DNA of 64,000 nucleotides, taken from NCBI GenBank assembly GCA_963556495.2, contig OY747716.1, positions 11,794,571 through 11,858,570 on the forward strand. The letters run 5' to 3'. A model generated the notes under the pieces. The model did not search any database. It was given only the letters and a program-made list of their open reading frames with translations, and was not told where the DNA came from. Positions within the stretch are counted from its first letter, which is position 1, and every line of letters starts with the position of its first letter. This document shows positions 12,535-24,152 of this stretch, in pieces. The position numbers and the translations under genes were made by a program. Source of the DNA: Valencia hispanica (Eukaryota; Chordata; Actinopteri; Cyprinodontiformes; Valenciidae).

Positions 12535-13275
12535 GATTCCGCAGGGGGTGTTCCGGAGGACACGCCTCTAGCTCCTGACTCCGCAGGGGGTGTTCCGGAG
12601 GACACGCCTCTAGCTCCTGACTCTGCTCCTGACTCTGCCAAGGATCTCCAGAAGGACATAACCTCGGGGTCAGCGCCACGTCGTGGGTCTTCAGCGCCAC
12701 GTCGTGGGTCCTCTACGTTTCGTCGTGGGTCCTCTACGCCTCGTCGTGGGTCCTCTACGCCACGCCGTGGGTCCTTTACTCCTCTCTGAGGGTCTTCTAC
12801 TCCTCCCCGAGAGTTCTCCACTCCGTCCTCTCGAGGGTTCCCAGCGTCCTACCAAGGCCCCCTTAGTCGACGCTGTTTCCCAAGACACAAGGTTCTCTGC
12901 AGCCGGTTCCCAAGACACAAGGTTCTCTGCAGCCGGTTCCCAAGACACAAGGTTCTCTGCAGCCGGTTCCCAAGACACAAGGTTTTCTGCAGCCGGTTCC
13001 CAAGACACAAGGTTCTCTGCAGCCGGTTCCCAAGACACAAGGTTCTCTGCAGCCGGTTCCCTAGACACAAGGTTCTGCTCCGCATCCGGCCACCTTGACA
13101 CAAGGTTCTGCTCCGCATCCGGCCACCTAGACACAAGATTCTGCTCCGCATCCGGCCACCTAGACACAAGGTTCTGCTCCGCATCCGGCCACCTAGACAC
13201 AAGGTTCTGCTCCGCATCCGGCCACCTAGACACAAGGTTCTGCTCTGCATGCGGCCACCTAGACACAAGGTTCTC
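12535..13275 (+). repeat. Four consecutive tandem-repeat arrays with periods 42, 21, 30 and 33 bp
   Basis: 12535-12618 has two 42-bp units plus a 12-bp partial. 12670-12816 has seven 21-bp units around cgtcgtgggtcc. 12877-13056 has six 30-bp units and 13061-13258 six 33-bp units, with a partial at 13259. The last two share the core agacacaaggttct. Every period is a multiple of three, so several frames stay open on both strands: plus-strand 264 codons from 12683 with SQDTRFSAAG and LDTRFCSASGH repeats, minus-strand 191 and 139 codons. No frame can be picked as real. In the frame of the first array (PEDTPLAPDSA) a TGA occurs at 12787-12789. Confidence 0.93.
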
Positions 13276-13319
13276 CGCCGCAGGCCTCCCAGGTTCCTAC
13301 TCCTTTGTCGCAGGCCTCA

Positions 13320-13932
13320 GGACTTTAGCCTTTGGTTGTTTTGTTTTGGACTCTTGCCCTCCTTCCGAGGCCCCCTCCGCCCAACCTGGTTGGGTGTGTT
13401 TTTTGTTGTTGTTTTGTTTTGGACTCTTTTTCACCCTTTGCTCCTTTGTCCTCCTTCCTATTAGTATTCCTCTTTAGATAGTGTCCTTATTTATTTATTT
13501 ATTCCTTCTGTTCTCCACTTTCCTTAAGATTCCTCCCTAGACCTATTATCCTTGCTTTATCGTTTCTTTAGAGTCTAATGTCTCCCAGCCATTTTACCTC
13601 CTATCCCAGTTGATTACTTCCACCTGCTCTCTCCCTCTCACCTGCATCTGCTTTCACTAATTGGTCTTTGGTCTTCTCAGTCACTTCCTCATTTCCTCCT
13701 CAGTATATATTCACCTCTCCTTCAGTCACTACTCGCTGGTTCGTCGTCATTCCTCCCTTCCTGGTTCCTGCCTCCCCTGATCATCCCTGGTCTGTCTTCC
13801 CGCATTACCTGGTCTCCATGTTCCCCAGTTTCCTCGTTATAATTTTTAAGTTTGGATTTAATTATTTAATTAAAACCTGAGTTCATTTAAGTTCTGCATT
13901 TGGGTCCTCTTTAAAAACACGCAAACCTGACA
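13320..13932 (+). mobile_element. LTR-like 3' end of a retrotransposon
   Basis: T/C-rich sequence with two ttgttttgttttggactc motifs (13337 and 13410) ends with attaaaacctgag, ctgcatttgggtcctc and cctgaca. That ending resembles solo LTRs of gypsy-type elements in fish. No gag/pol is present, the left boundary is uncertain and I found no 5-bp duplication. It may form one unit with the promoter-like block and arrays upstream. Confidence 0.45.
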
Positions 13933-14014
13933 GTAAGAACTTATTCCTTCATCTATTGTTTAATTATCTCAGCCTTATCAGGCTGGTAATCATAAACTGA
14001 GACTAAACAATTGG

Positions 14015-14015
<1 letters not shown>

Positions 14016-14103
<88 letters not shown>
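14016..14103. repeat. (TA)n microsatellite, 88 bp
   Basis: Uninterrupted TA dinucleotides. Frames through it encode only Tyr-Ile repeats. Confidence 0.98.
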
Positions 14104-14106
<3 letters not shown>

Positions 14107-14250
14107 GTTTCTGGAATCCACCAGGATGGTGCCCCCAAACTTGGTAAATTTTACATAATTATTAATCTTATTATTAATTGCCCTAGGCAATTATTCATAT
14201 TTAATCATAGCCAAATCCTACCTATCTGCGGCACAACATCTGGAATTAGT

Positions 14251-14312
14251 TTGCATGTTCTCCAGGTGCATGTGTGGGTTATCTCCGGGTACTCTAGCTT
14301 CCTCGCACTGTC
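14251..14312 (+). mobile_element. tRNA-SINE body fragment
   Basis: gtttgcatgttctcc and gggtactctagcttcctc match the middle of the complete SINE at 46056-46355 (which lies on the minus strand). The head and tail are absent. Confidence 0.6.
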
Positions 14313-14504
14313 TTAAATGATTAAAAAACTTAAATGATTAAATATTAATATAACACCATGACTAAGCATTAGTCACAAACAATGCTAAAAGTCGGCATTT
14401 GCCTCAGAGCCTTCTTTCTGAGCTAAACTAAACGGCTATTTTTGATGAGTCTGGGGCTTTATTTGATGATCTCTATTGGGATCATTAAATGAAATGGACT
14501 ATTC

Positions 14505-14990
14505 CAGTCACAGGCAAGGCAACTTTATCTATATAGCACAATATCAACAAGGCAATTAGAGGTGCTTTACATCATAAGGGGATAAAAAAGTAGCAATAAA
14601 AGCATAAAACACAACATTGGAGACACATAACAAATGACACATTAATACTTATTAATAATCACTTAATCAAAGGCAGGTCTAAACAGATGGGTTTTTAGCT
14701 TTGATTTAAGGAACTCTCAGCAGTGGTCTGGAAGTTTGTTCCATATAAGAGGAGCAAAGAAACTGAAAGCTGCTTTTCCACGTTTGGTTCTAATTCTAAG
14801 GATGTTGAGTAGACTGGAATTAGAGGACCTGAGTGGAGGTTGGTATAGTAACAGTAGATCTTCAACAAACTTTGGTGCTAAGCCATTTAATGATATATAA
14901 ACTAGTAAAAGTATTTTGAAGTCTATTCTCTGAGCTACAGGATTTGAGGGGGGAAAAATTAGACTCTTTGTTTTATCCATCATCTTCTTA
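14505..14990 (-). pseudogene. L2-like LINE 3' fragment with RT C-terminus
   Basis: The minus-strand frame (about 14983-14717) reads [27 protein letters not shown] and FSFFAPLIWNKLPD, collinear with residues near the C-terminus of the LINE at 19905-21421. Its 3' end at 14510-14580 has the same kind of tail (ttatctatatagcacaat, gtgctttacat). It is strongly 5'-truncated. Confidence 0.8.
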
Positions 14991-15090
14991 AAATCTTTGT
15001 CTCATTCTTCTGAACCCACTATTGTGTATTGTATCCTATCCTTCAATGGATGTATTGATAGTCACCTTCACACAGTTATTCACACCCCTG

Positions 15091-15234
15091 CGATGGACTG
15101 GCGAACTGTCCAGGGTGTACCTCGCCTCTCGCCCCGTGACTGCTGGAGATTTATCTCCAGACTATAGGCACCAGACCTCCCCTGCAACCCTGCATAGGAC
15201 AGGGACGGGTACAGATAATGGATGGATGGATGGA
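15091..15234 (+). mobile_element. 5'-truncated SINE copy with 15-bp target duplication
   Basis: cgatggactggcgaactgtcc through (GGAT)n is the 3' half of the SINE family seen at 46056-46355. The perfect 15-mer ttattcacacccctg lies on both sides (15076-15090 and 15235-15249), as expected for LINE-driven insertion. Confidence 0.85.
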
Positions 15235-15249
15235 TTATTCACACCCCTG

Positions 15250-16070
15250 GCAGCTTTAGATTCTGAATTATTTAGAAGTTAGTTTCTCATGGGAAATTAG
15301 ACAAGTATCTCTCAAAATATAATAAAGCAGTTTAAAATGAATACCTATTATGGAAAAAAAAAATTATTTACTCTGAAAAAGTGGTGTCTTGATATTTTAT
15401 TAACACCCTCCTCAAGGCTCTGGAAATATGTTTAATGGCATTGCAGCAGAACAAGCCCTTCTTATAACTGCTTTTCCATGTTTCTACTGGTATTTTGACT
15501 AATTCTCTTTGATGATGAGCTCCGGGGCTTTTAGAACAGAAAGCAACATGGGCAAGGACCCTCATTTTTAGATCTCTCAATAGATTAAATTCAAATGTAA
15601 CTGGAAGTAGGGGTTAACATCAGAGCTACATGTTTTAAACATTTTATTAAAGCAAAGCGTCAGCTACGTTTAGGGTCTTCATTTAAATTTTACAAATGCT
15701 TAATGTTAACATTGTTGCCACCTACTGGCATTGAATAGGTATTACAGCTCTTTTGACTGGAATCTAAGATGTAGATTTGTTTTATGAAAAAAACAAAAAA
15801 ATTACAAAAGTATTGGGAACTGTGTCTTTGCAAACTAAAAATACTCAGCTCATCTACCTAAGACAGAATTTGTGACCCAAAAAGAAACAATCTAAGTAGC
15901 GGAAAGTCTCATTGAGTGGAAAAAAAGAGGATAGAAAAGCATTCTAATACATGGTGAATCAAGAAGCAGGACTTAAATGAGACAAGATCAAAAAATACAA
16001 AACTCATAACAAAAAATAACAACTGTGGATTATCAGCTTAGATGACCCTTCGTATTATCTCTGCTCATTC
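15250..16070. other. Unassigned AT-rich sequence
   Basis: No gene or repeat family recognised. Confidence 0.4.
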
Positions 16071-16191
<121 letters not shown>

Positions 16192-16192
16192 G

Positions 16193-16465
16193 GTCTTGCT
16201 ATCCTTGTGTTGACATTGTATTGACTTCCATTGATTTTACTATGCCTAACCCAGACACTTTCCCTAAACCTAACCATTAGTGATACATGCCTAACCCTAA
16301 CCTTAACCTAAACCTAATTCACACCATACCTCTAAACCTAACTAGTAGAGTTTAATAGCTTGTTAAACATTGTGGGGACCAGGCAAAAATGTCCTCACAA
16401 CTACAAATGTCCACACAAGGGTGGTGGGCTGTCAAAGGTTGGTCCTCACAAGTATAGCTATACAT

Positions 16466-16467
<2 letters not shown>
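16193..16467. repeat. Telomere-like teleost repeat, copy 1
   Basis: Starts gtcttgctatccttgtg and ends with the partly inverted cctcacaagtatagc, so the ends are imperfect inverted repeats. The middle has cctaaccctaaccttaacc, resembling telomeric CCCTAA units, then gtggggaccaggc. The family is common beside CA microsatellites in fish genomes. Confidence 0.8.

Positions 16468-16519
<52 letters not shown>
16468..16519. repeat. (CA)n microsatellite between the two copies
   Basis: About 26 CA units separating copy 1 from copy 2. Confidence 0.97.
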
Positions 16520-16521
<2 letters not shown>

Positions 16522-16527
16522 ACGCAT

Positions 16528-16796
16528 GTCTTGCTGTACTTGTGTGGACATTGTATTGACTTCCATTGATTTTACTATGCCTAACCCAGACACTTTCCCT
16601 AAACCTAACCATTAGTGATTCATGCCTAACCCTAACCTTAACCTAATTCACACCATACCTCTAAACCTAATTAGTAGAGTTTAATAGCTTGTTAAACATT
16701 GTGGGGACCCGGCAAAATGTCCTCACAACTACAAATGTCCACACAAGGGTGGTGGGCTGTCAAAGGTTGGTCCACACAAGTATAGCTATACATGTA
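16528..16796. repeat. Telomere-like teleost repeat, copy 2
   Basis: A direct repeat of 16193-16467 with scattered substitutions and a 6-bp deletion in the ccttaacc stretch. It again ends in a short CA tract. Confidence 0.85.
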
Positions 16797-16804
16797 CACA
16801 CACA

Positions 16805-17590
16805 CACCACTTCTTATTTCATACACACTTCTTTAACTAAAAGATGGCAGAAACAATAATTTCTCCGTACTACACTGACGGTCCTGCTTTAAAGCACCCA
16901 CTATGAAACTGATAACCCTGAATCCAGTAGCAAACGCCTCATTTATTATGTTTTATTAATATTAATAGATTATGAAATGGGCTCTGGTTCACGTCGGGTC
17001 TATAATGAAACAGAATAAAAAATGTGCTTAAATAAACTCTAATAGCCTGCCAAGCATTCACATTAAGATTTGCATTAGCATGTTATTGAATCTGCAGAGA
17101 TGACAAAGTAACTGCAAGAAACAAAAGGGGTTCTCTCTCCTCAAACTCTCCTTGGAAATCCTGCCAGCCTCTCTCCTTTCCCGTTCTCCGCAAAACTGTA
17201 GAAAACATTTAACATCACAGTCCAGATGGAGAACTTGCCCTCCTTGGCTGAAGTCTTTGAAAGGTCACAGAACAAGCGTCCTTAGCGGTTCTTAGGCGTT
17301 AAAGCGTCTGTCTACAGGCTTCCCCATCACCCACAGTCCCGGAGCACGATGGCTCAGCCAACAGGGAACACAATAGGCCTCCAGTCAGTTTACAGAGGAA
17401 AACACACAGAGTGGAGAGAACATGGGCTGGATGTGGGCAGTGGGGTGGAAGCACACATAGAGGGGGCGAGGAGCTACGATACCATAGCCTTCATATACCT
17501 ATGTACAAATAAAGAACAGCTTCTCTCATTCACAACTTTAAAAACCTTTTTACAGTCAGAAAGCAAATGAGTCTGACAGTTTTCATGCTT
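16805..17590. other. Unassigned sequence
   Basis: No gene recognised. A short plus-strand frame at 17349-17570 has no supporting feature. Confidence 0.4.
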
Positions 17591-17597
17591 GCCTTAA

Positions 17598-17785
17598 GAA
17601 TTTTTGCCGTTGCCTTTTGCTGTTGACTTGTGGCTTTTTGCTGTTGCTGTTGCCTTGTAGCTTTTGCTGTCGACTTGTCGCTTTTGCCTTGTAGCTTTTG
17701 CTGTTGCCTTGTGGCTTTTTGCTGTTGCTGTTAGCTTGTAGCTGTTTTGCTGTTGCCTTGTTATGTTGCAGCTTTTGCATTCTGT
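17598..17785. repeat. Imperfect minisatellite around cttttgctgttgcctt
   Basis: About ten degenerate 15-21-bp units built on ttgctgttgccttgt. On the minus strand they give Lys/Ala/Ser/Asn-rich artefact frames. Confidence 0.9.
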
Positions 17786-17789
17786 TGAC

Positions 17790-19900
17790 CCTTCTGGGCC
17801 ACCAAAGTTTCCCCCCACAATGAAGTGTGGTTAAACAACGTTGGGATGAGCTAAATTCCTTTCATGTTCATAATGTAAAAAATCCTAGTTGAAACTTCTC
17901 AAAAATGTGTACTCCACTCATGTTCAGTTAAATACGTTCATACACAACACTGTATATAGAGGACAGAGCGGTCCAAACGGATTAGAAATGCCCTGAGAAA
18001 AATGACGTTCAGTCAGTAGACATGTAAAGGTTGCAAGGAGATAAGCTTTTATAGAAATGACTGACCTATTGGGGGCACAATACATGTCAGCGCCACAGTT
18101 TTTCAGATTTTGCAAAGAAAAAGTGAGAGGAAAAAAACTATTTATTGAAGCTGTGGAAAAATGAAACAACAAAGCTCACATGAAAATTCAACTGATATTT
18201 AAATGTGGCAGGACAGGCCCATGGGAGGTTTTTAGTTTATGCAAAGTGCAAACATTTTTGCACTAGTGAATTGTATTTATTATAGTGGCCAGGTTTATTA
18301 TGGCTCACCTTCGCCGTGCATACACTGATCCAATAAAGGCCAAAAAGAGCTGTGAGGATGGTTGTGCTGAGTGTCTAATAATAATCAAAAACTAGTTTGT
18401 TGAATTGGTTTGGTATGATGGTTGGAGCTTTTCGGTCTAGTTTTGAATGCAATTGAAGTTATCGTCCGCAGTCTCACTTTCTCCGTGGCTTTGAAAGCTC
18501 TCGCATGGAGAAATACACCTTCACTCAACGGTAAACAGCTTCGCCTTTACACCAAGCTCTGCCTTTGACAGCCTTTCAGTACACAGCCAATTCAATTTCC
18601 ACCCCAGCATACCAGAGGGCAGAGACTGACACAGAAAGCAGGACAAAAAGAAGGCAAAAGAAAGCCAGTAACTCACTCATGGCCGGCAGCAACACTTTAT
18701 CATTTACCAACTGAAGCATTTGAGAAATCGGTTGTGTGCGTGTGTGGGTGTGTGTGTGTGTGTGAGACGGGCAGGTTAGAAGTTACAGCTGAAGGAAAAG
18801 AGTTTTGATTTATTTGTCCAGACCTAGTGATTGCTGCGTTCAAGGGCACTGCTGGTAATGGTGATGGATGGAGATTGCTTGGGCATCATTTCTTTCCTTC
18901 TCTAAATCTCCAAATAGGAGATTTATGGAGACCACCAAGAAGACAAGAAAATGGTACATCCAACAGCCACACACCCACTCTGAAAAACTCTCATTAACAA
19001 CTAATGTAATTAAAAACTTTTAAACAAGCATTGAATGAATACACAGGCCAAAAGGTGAAGGGGTTGTGTGCTAAAATAATTAACAAAATTCAGAAATGTG
19101 TTAGCACAGGATGTGACCCATGGGTCAGAAAGGAACGGTCACGATTAAATGGACAAAACTGTTAAGAACAGGATATGAGTTAGACAATGGGTCACGATTC
19201 TCTGAAAAAACAGGAAACAATTGGTTGTTTGATCGGGCAAATGGTCTGTTGGGAGAAGGAAGCTTTTCTGCTTAGCAACCAAAATGAATAAATTAAAAGG
19301 GGCTTAACCTATTAGGGACGGACTAGAGGCACACTTTGCATATATATGAATATGTATTATTGAGCTGATTGGATCCTGTAAGAGAGGCTGTCTCTCAGAA
19401 TGTTTTGTATCAACTTTGTAAAGTAATAAAAGGCATTTATGAGGAAGAGTTCTTTGGAGATGATCTGGTGAGAATCTCTCCCCATGCATGCCCAAACATA
19501 TATATTGTGTGAATGTGTAATTCTTTTTTATACTCTGCCACAGGATAAACGAGGTGGGAGAGAGGAGTTAGCAGACTGCAGGCTGGTCAGGGACTGGTAG
19601 CATAGCAGCGCGAGGCGCAGGCTTTCACTTAAAAATCTCCTCTAATCACAACCTGAAGGCGACAAATAAAGTCGTTTAAACAAAATTAGTATGGTACAAT
19701 GATGAAAAAAAAGGACATTTGTGATGCTGCAACTTGGGAAAGCAATACAAATCAGGTGAATACATAAAACAATTTTTACTGCACCGGTATGTTTGCTGAA
19801 AAATGCTCATATCTTCTGGCGCTGTATGGGTGAGACTGTATCAGCCACATGGTGTCAGGTTTTAATTAAGTGTTTTAATTAACAAGGATTGATCAATTTT
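17790..19900. other. Long stretch without recognised genes
   Basis: It contains a short interrupted (TG)n at 18723-18764. The block at about 19065-19545 has LTR-like traits: TG start, tatatatgaat, AATAAA at 19425, CA near the end. It has no flanking duplication, so it is only a weak candidate. Confidence 0.35.
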
Positions 19901-19904
19901 TATC

Positions 19905-21421
19905 CTTCAGAATATTCCCAGACATAGTTGTTTCTAGTCCACTTAAACCACTACTAAAGAAGAAAAATCTGGACAACACGTTAATGCAGAACTACAGGCC
20001 AATCTCTAATCTTCCATTCATCAGTAAGATTATTGAAAAAGCTGTTTCAGCAGTTAAATAGCTTCCTAACAATGACCAACCGTTTTGATGTTTTTCAGTC
20101 TGGTTTCTGTGCTCACCACAGCACTGAGACTCCCCTCGTCAAAGTATTCAATGACATCCGCATAAATACAGACTGTGGTAGAACCACAGTGCTGGTTCTG
20201 TTGGACCTCAGTGCAGCATTTGACACTGTTGATAATGATATTTTATTGGAACGACTGGAGAGCTGGGTCGGACTCTCTCTGGTACTCCAGGGCTCCATCC
20301 TGGGGCCCCTCTTATTTAATATCTACATGCTCCCACTAGGCAAGATTATAGCAACCAATAACATTAGCTACCATAACTACGCGGATGACACTCAGCTCTA
20401 TATTACAATGTCACCAGGTGACTCTGAACCCATTCAAACCCTAAATCAATGCATTGACCAAATAAATGGATGGATGTGCCATAACTTTCTCCAGCTGAAT
20501 AGAAACAAAACTGAAGTGATTATTTTTGGACCCAAAGAGGAACGATCAAGAGTCAGCACACAGCTTCAGTTAATACAGCTAGAAACTACTGATCGGGCTC
20601 GAAACCTAGGTGTAGTAATGGACTCAGACCTGAACCTCCAGGGTCACATAAAGGCAATAACAAGGACAGCCTTCTATCACCTGAAGAACATTTCTAGGAT
20701 TAAACGACTGATGTTGCAACAGGACAAAGAAAAACTCATCCATGTGTTTATCTTTAGTCGGATTGATTACTGCAACAGCATCTTCACAGGTCTGCCTAAA
20801 AAGTCAATCAGACAGCTGCAGCTGATCCAGAACGCTGCTGCTCGCGTCCTCACTAGAACCAGGAAAGTAGAGCACATCACCCCAGTTCTAAAGTCCTTAC
20901 ACTGGCTCCCTGTAGCTCAGAGAATAGACTTCAAAATAGTCCTACTAGTTTATAAATCATTACATGGCTTAGCACCAAAATATGTTGAAGAACTGTTGTC
21001 ACAGTACCAACCACAAAGACCACTCTGGTCCTCCAACTCTAGCCTACTAAACATCCCTAGACTCAGAACTAAACATGGAGAAGCAGCTTTCAGTTTCTAT
21101 GCTCCCCTTATCTGGAACAGACTTCCTGACGAGTGTAGAGCTGCTGAAACTCTGAACTGCTTTAAATCGAGATTAAAAACCCATCTGTTTAGAATTGCCT
21201 TCGAGTAAATGCTTGATGTCATATGTATGAAATGTCTTCATGGTCTCTTGCTTTTTTGATTTGCTTTTTTGGTTTGTGTATCATGTGTAATGTGTGTTTC
21301 TTTTACTTTTAATTTCCAATGTTATATTCCACGTGTTTTTACAAAAAATCACCAAATCATGTAAAGCACCTTGAATTACCCTGCTGTTGAAAGTGTGCTA
21401 TACAAATAAAATTGCCTTGCC
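19905..21421 (+). mobile_element. L2-like LINE, 5'-truncated
   Basis: RT coding is followed by a 3' tail reading gtaaagcaccttgaatt and gtgctatacaaataaaattg. The 5' end starts within the RT domain, at about the VSSPLKPLLKKKNLD motif. No clear target duplication was seen. The fragment at 14505-14990 belongs to the same group. Confidence 0.85.
19930..21208 (+). pseudogene. L2-like reverse transcriptase, nearly open
   Basis: Upstream of 20033 the frame gives [17 protein letters not shown], then a frameshift near 20045. From 20033 the frame is open for 391 codons: [45 protein letters not shown] (the catalytic YADD), [36 protein letters not shown], then [20 protein letters not shown] and [12 protein letters not shown]. 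About 35 residues are missing in frame between ESWVGLS and QGSIL, which removes part of the finger/palm. The endonuclease is absent. It encodes the LINE RT of the L2 clade. It is probably inactive because of the deletion and truncation, although the frame is long. Confidence 0.88.
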
Positions 21422-21422
21422 T

Positions 21423-24116
21423 AGTCAATGTCAGATTAAGTTTGTCTGTGAAACGTGACTCTAGTCCGACTCCAGGACTCGACTACTCCATCTCTGCTAC
21501 ACATGCACCACTGCTCCAGAATCAGCCATACCGTGACTCAAATATCGCAGAAATAATCCAACCTTAACATTACTTAACCTCACACTATGCAGGCACTTCC
21601 CTCGCCTCGACATGTTGAATGCTTGAAACGGAAAGCAAAACAGATGCCGTAATTTATTTTCCGATGATAATTTATCTGAACACTTGGGGGCCCTCAGAGA
21701 GCACAGATTTTTCATTCTTAGTTGATTCTTAGATATAAATAAATAAATAAATAAAATGAATGAATGAATAAATAAAATTAAAACAATGATGTCCTGAAGC
21801 ATCACTGTCAATTCCACCCCGCGAAACCCAATATACCTGCAATATTCAGAACGTAAGCACAAAGTGATTCACCTGTTTCAATAAAGTGAGAGGATTTCAT
21901 GTCACACAAAATCAGTTTTTGGACTCATCAAAGATGTGGTTTTAATAGAGCATCATTCATGGCAAGAAAGAAACCGTGTGACAGGAACTTTAAGGGAGGT
22001 TGCCTTTAGACTGTTAAGGTAGTGTTGATAAATGTATCCTGACCCACCTCTGAATGTAATCTGAGAAAGAATTCTAGTTATCATTGTCCAAGTGTGACTG
22101 AAACACGCAGGATGGATGTTAACACCAAGTCTGAATGCCAAGGAGTGTCATGGAAAACGAGTTTGACTTCGGTATTCACGTCTTTGGATTAGACCGTGAC
22201 ATAGACTCCTGGATTACATTGAATCAGCATTCTATTCTGTATGACTACAAAGACCTTTATAATATACCGTTGTTCAAACTGAATATGAAACATGATCAGC
22301 TTGGAAAAAACAGCGTTATTTGCTTGTATGTGAGTCAATAAATTTATGCCGCATAGTTCCCTTGTTAAATGAATCAACATTAACTGGCATACAAATCTAA
22401 TTACATTAAAATGAAGCCCCACCAAAACAGCTGTCAGTGCTTTTACCAGGAATTCATATAACGGTGCCTAAATTCAACCCAGTCAATCAACACGCATCGA
22501 CCAGAAGCACGCAGTCAGGAGGGCTAATGTTCTTCGCTTGTGCCTTATGTAAACAAAGTCGTTTGTATTGATGAGCCCCCAGCTTGCCTGCATCCCCGTT
22601 CCACGCTGGCGCCGCTCCCGCACGCACATTCTCTGTCAATGCACACATGCGAACATGGTGCCAGGCGGGAATGTGTGTGTCAAACGTTAACATCTTGTTT
22701 ATCTGTCAGGAAGACATGACATTTTCCTGCATGAACGCAGTTCAGTGAGATGATATTCAGCATGTACTTGTGATGCATCAGATAGAGAGGATTTTAGGTA
22801 TATATTTGATAAAATGCTGATACCCCCCCCCCCCCCACCCCCCGTTTGTCCGTGTAAAAAGCAGCACATCTCCGATTTGTACACAGCAGCTGAACAGAGC
22901 ACCTTAATGCCAACTTAGAAGACTGTCAGCAGCAGTCCGGCTCTAATGCCACGCTGAATTGCTCACTTTAAATGCACACTTACAGAAACAGAAAGACAAC
23001 ATGTGCAGACACCATGTTTATGGGATTGCTTTGGCCCTGCTAAAATTGGAATGTGTCCTGCTTCACCCTGTTCTATTAGTATCATCCTGGACTGGGTCTA
23101 CATCTGTCGTGGTGATAAAGGAGAGGACTTGCGAGATATATAGAAGGGGGGGTGGGGTGTAGTGCATGTTAGAGCGGACTTGAGAAAAGAGAAAGCAGTA
23201 AGAAAGGGATCAGAGTTGGGTTCAGTGCACTTTTGGACCCAATGTTCCCAAATGCGTTCGTGCAGATGTGTTTTCCTTCCCCACAGATGACGGGGGTCAT
23301 GGTGCCAAACACATGGAGATACGACTCGCCCAGGGAGCAAGCGAGACCACCAAAACACGCTCACACACAGACGTGGAGGTGGAGGAAAGTCACATTACTG
23401 TGATGAAAGACCATGCCTGAGAAAAGAATGTGATGTAAGAATCTCTTTGGGACTTGGAAAAGATAATTTAATCGAAATGTGACTCAAAAAGAATCTAAAT
23501 GCATGGAGAAAAAAGTCAATAACAGTATCTTATCCCTGGGCTAATATGAGATTCTCGTTATACGATAACCTTAAATAGAAATATCACAGTTTCATGGTCT
23601 GATGGTATTTACAAAGTATGTATGAACCGCTCAGGATCAGATTTGCGGTTTTATCACTAAGTGTCCACAAATGTAGACATCATTTTTCTCTAAAACTACT
23701 TTGTGCCAAAAGAGGACGCTTACTTTTTATACTTATCCGTCCAAATAGCAAGGAGGAATGAAGCATGTGTTAGGAGATTAAAACAAATACATCTAAAATG
23801 ATCCAACTACTTTATATCTGGAAACAGAAAACCAAGCAATCTGCTGTTTGCCAGCCACCAATAAACAATACAAAGAAGTTATTTTTAGGCTAATAGGAGC
23901 ATGCTAACGGTAATTGTGATGAGAACCACGAGTTGCATATTACTTTTCTTTCTGAATGGTTTGACTAAAGTGTTTACTGTGTCTACAGTTATGATTGTAT
24001 CCTTGATTGGCATACAGTACATCATAGGAATCCCAAGAATGTTAGCTTTCCAATGATGTCTCATATGTATATGTACATAAAATGGGTATTGCCAGAAAAC
24101 GCAGATTTGACCAGGG
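21423..24116. other. Long stretch without firm genes
   Basis: 21448-21490 has a short gactccaggactcgac relic similar to 25970-26475. 21735-21780 has AAAT/GAAT units and 22824-22841 a C-run. A candidate splice acceptor (ttttccttccccacag, ending 23285) precedes a 44-codon open stretch ending in TGA at about 23420. I cannot name it. Confidence 0.35.
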
Positions 24117-24152
24117 AGTATGTAACGTCCCTTCAATGGGACGTTACATACT
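24117..24152. repeat. Perfect 15-bp inverted repeat with 6-nt loop
   Basis: agtatgtaacgtccc (24117-24131), loop ttcaat, gggacgttacatact (24138-24152). It would form a perfect hairpin or cruciform. Its role is unknown and it is not followed by a T-run. Confidence 0.95.

Noticed and set aside
12691..13266. 191-codon minus-strand repeat protein (and a 139-codon one)
   Set aside because: They are shadows of phase-preserving tandem repeats, and no frame has independent support.
12877..13275. CRISPR-like array of 30/33-bp units
   Set aside because: Units are contiguous with no variable spacers, and the genome is eukaryotic. It is a minisatellite.
16280..16345. Interstitial telomere from a chromosome fusion
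   Set aside because: The CCTAACC units are short, degenerate and repeated in the second copy of the same element, so they belong to that repeat.
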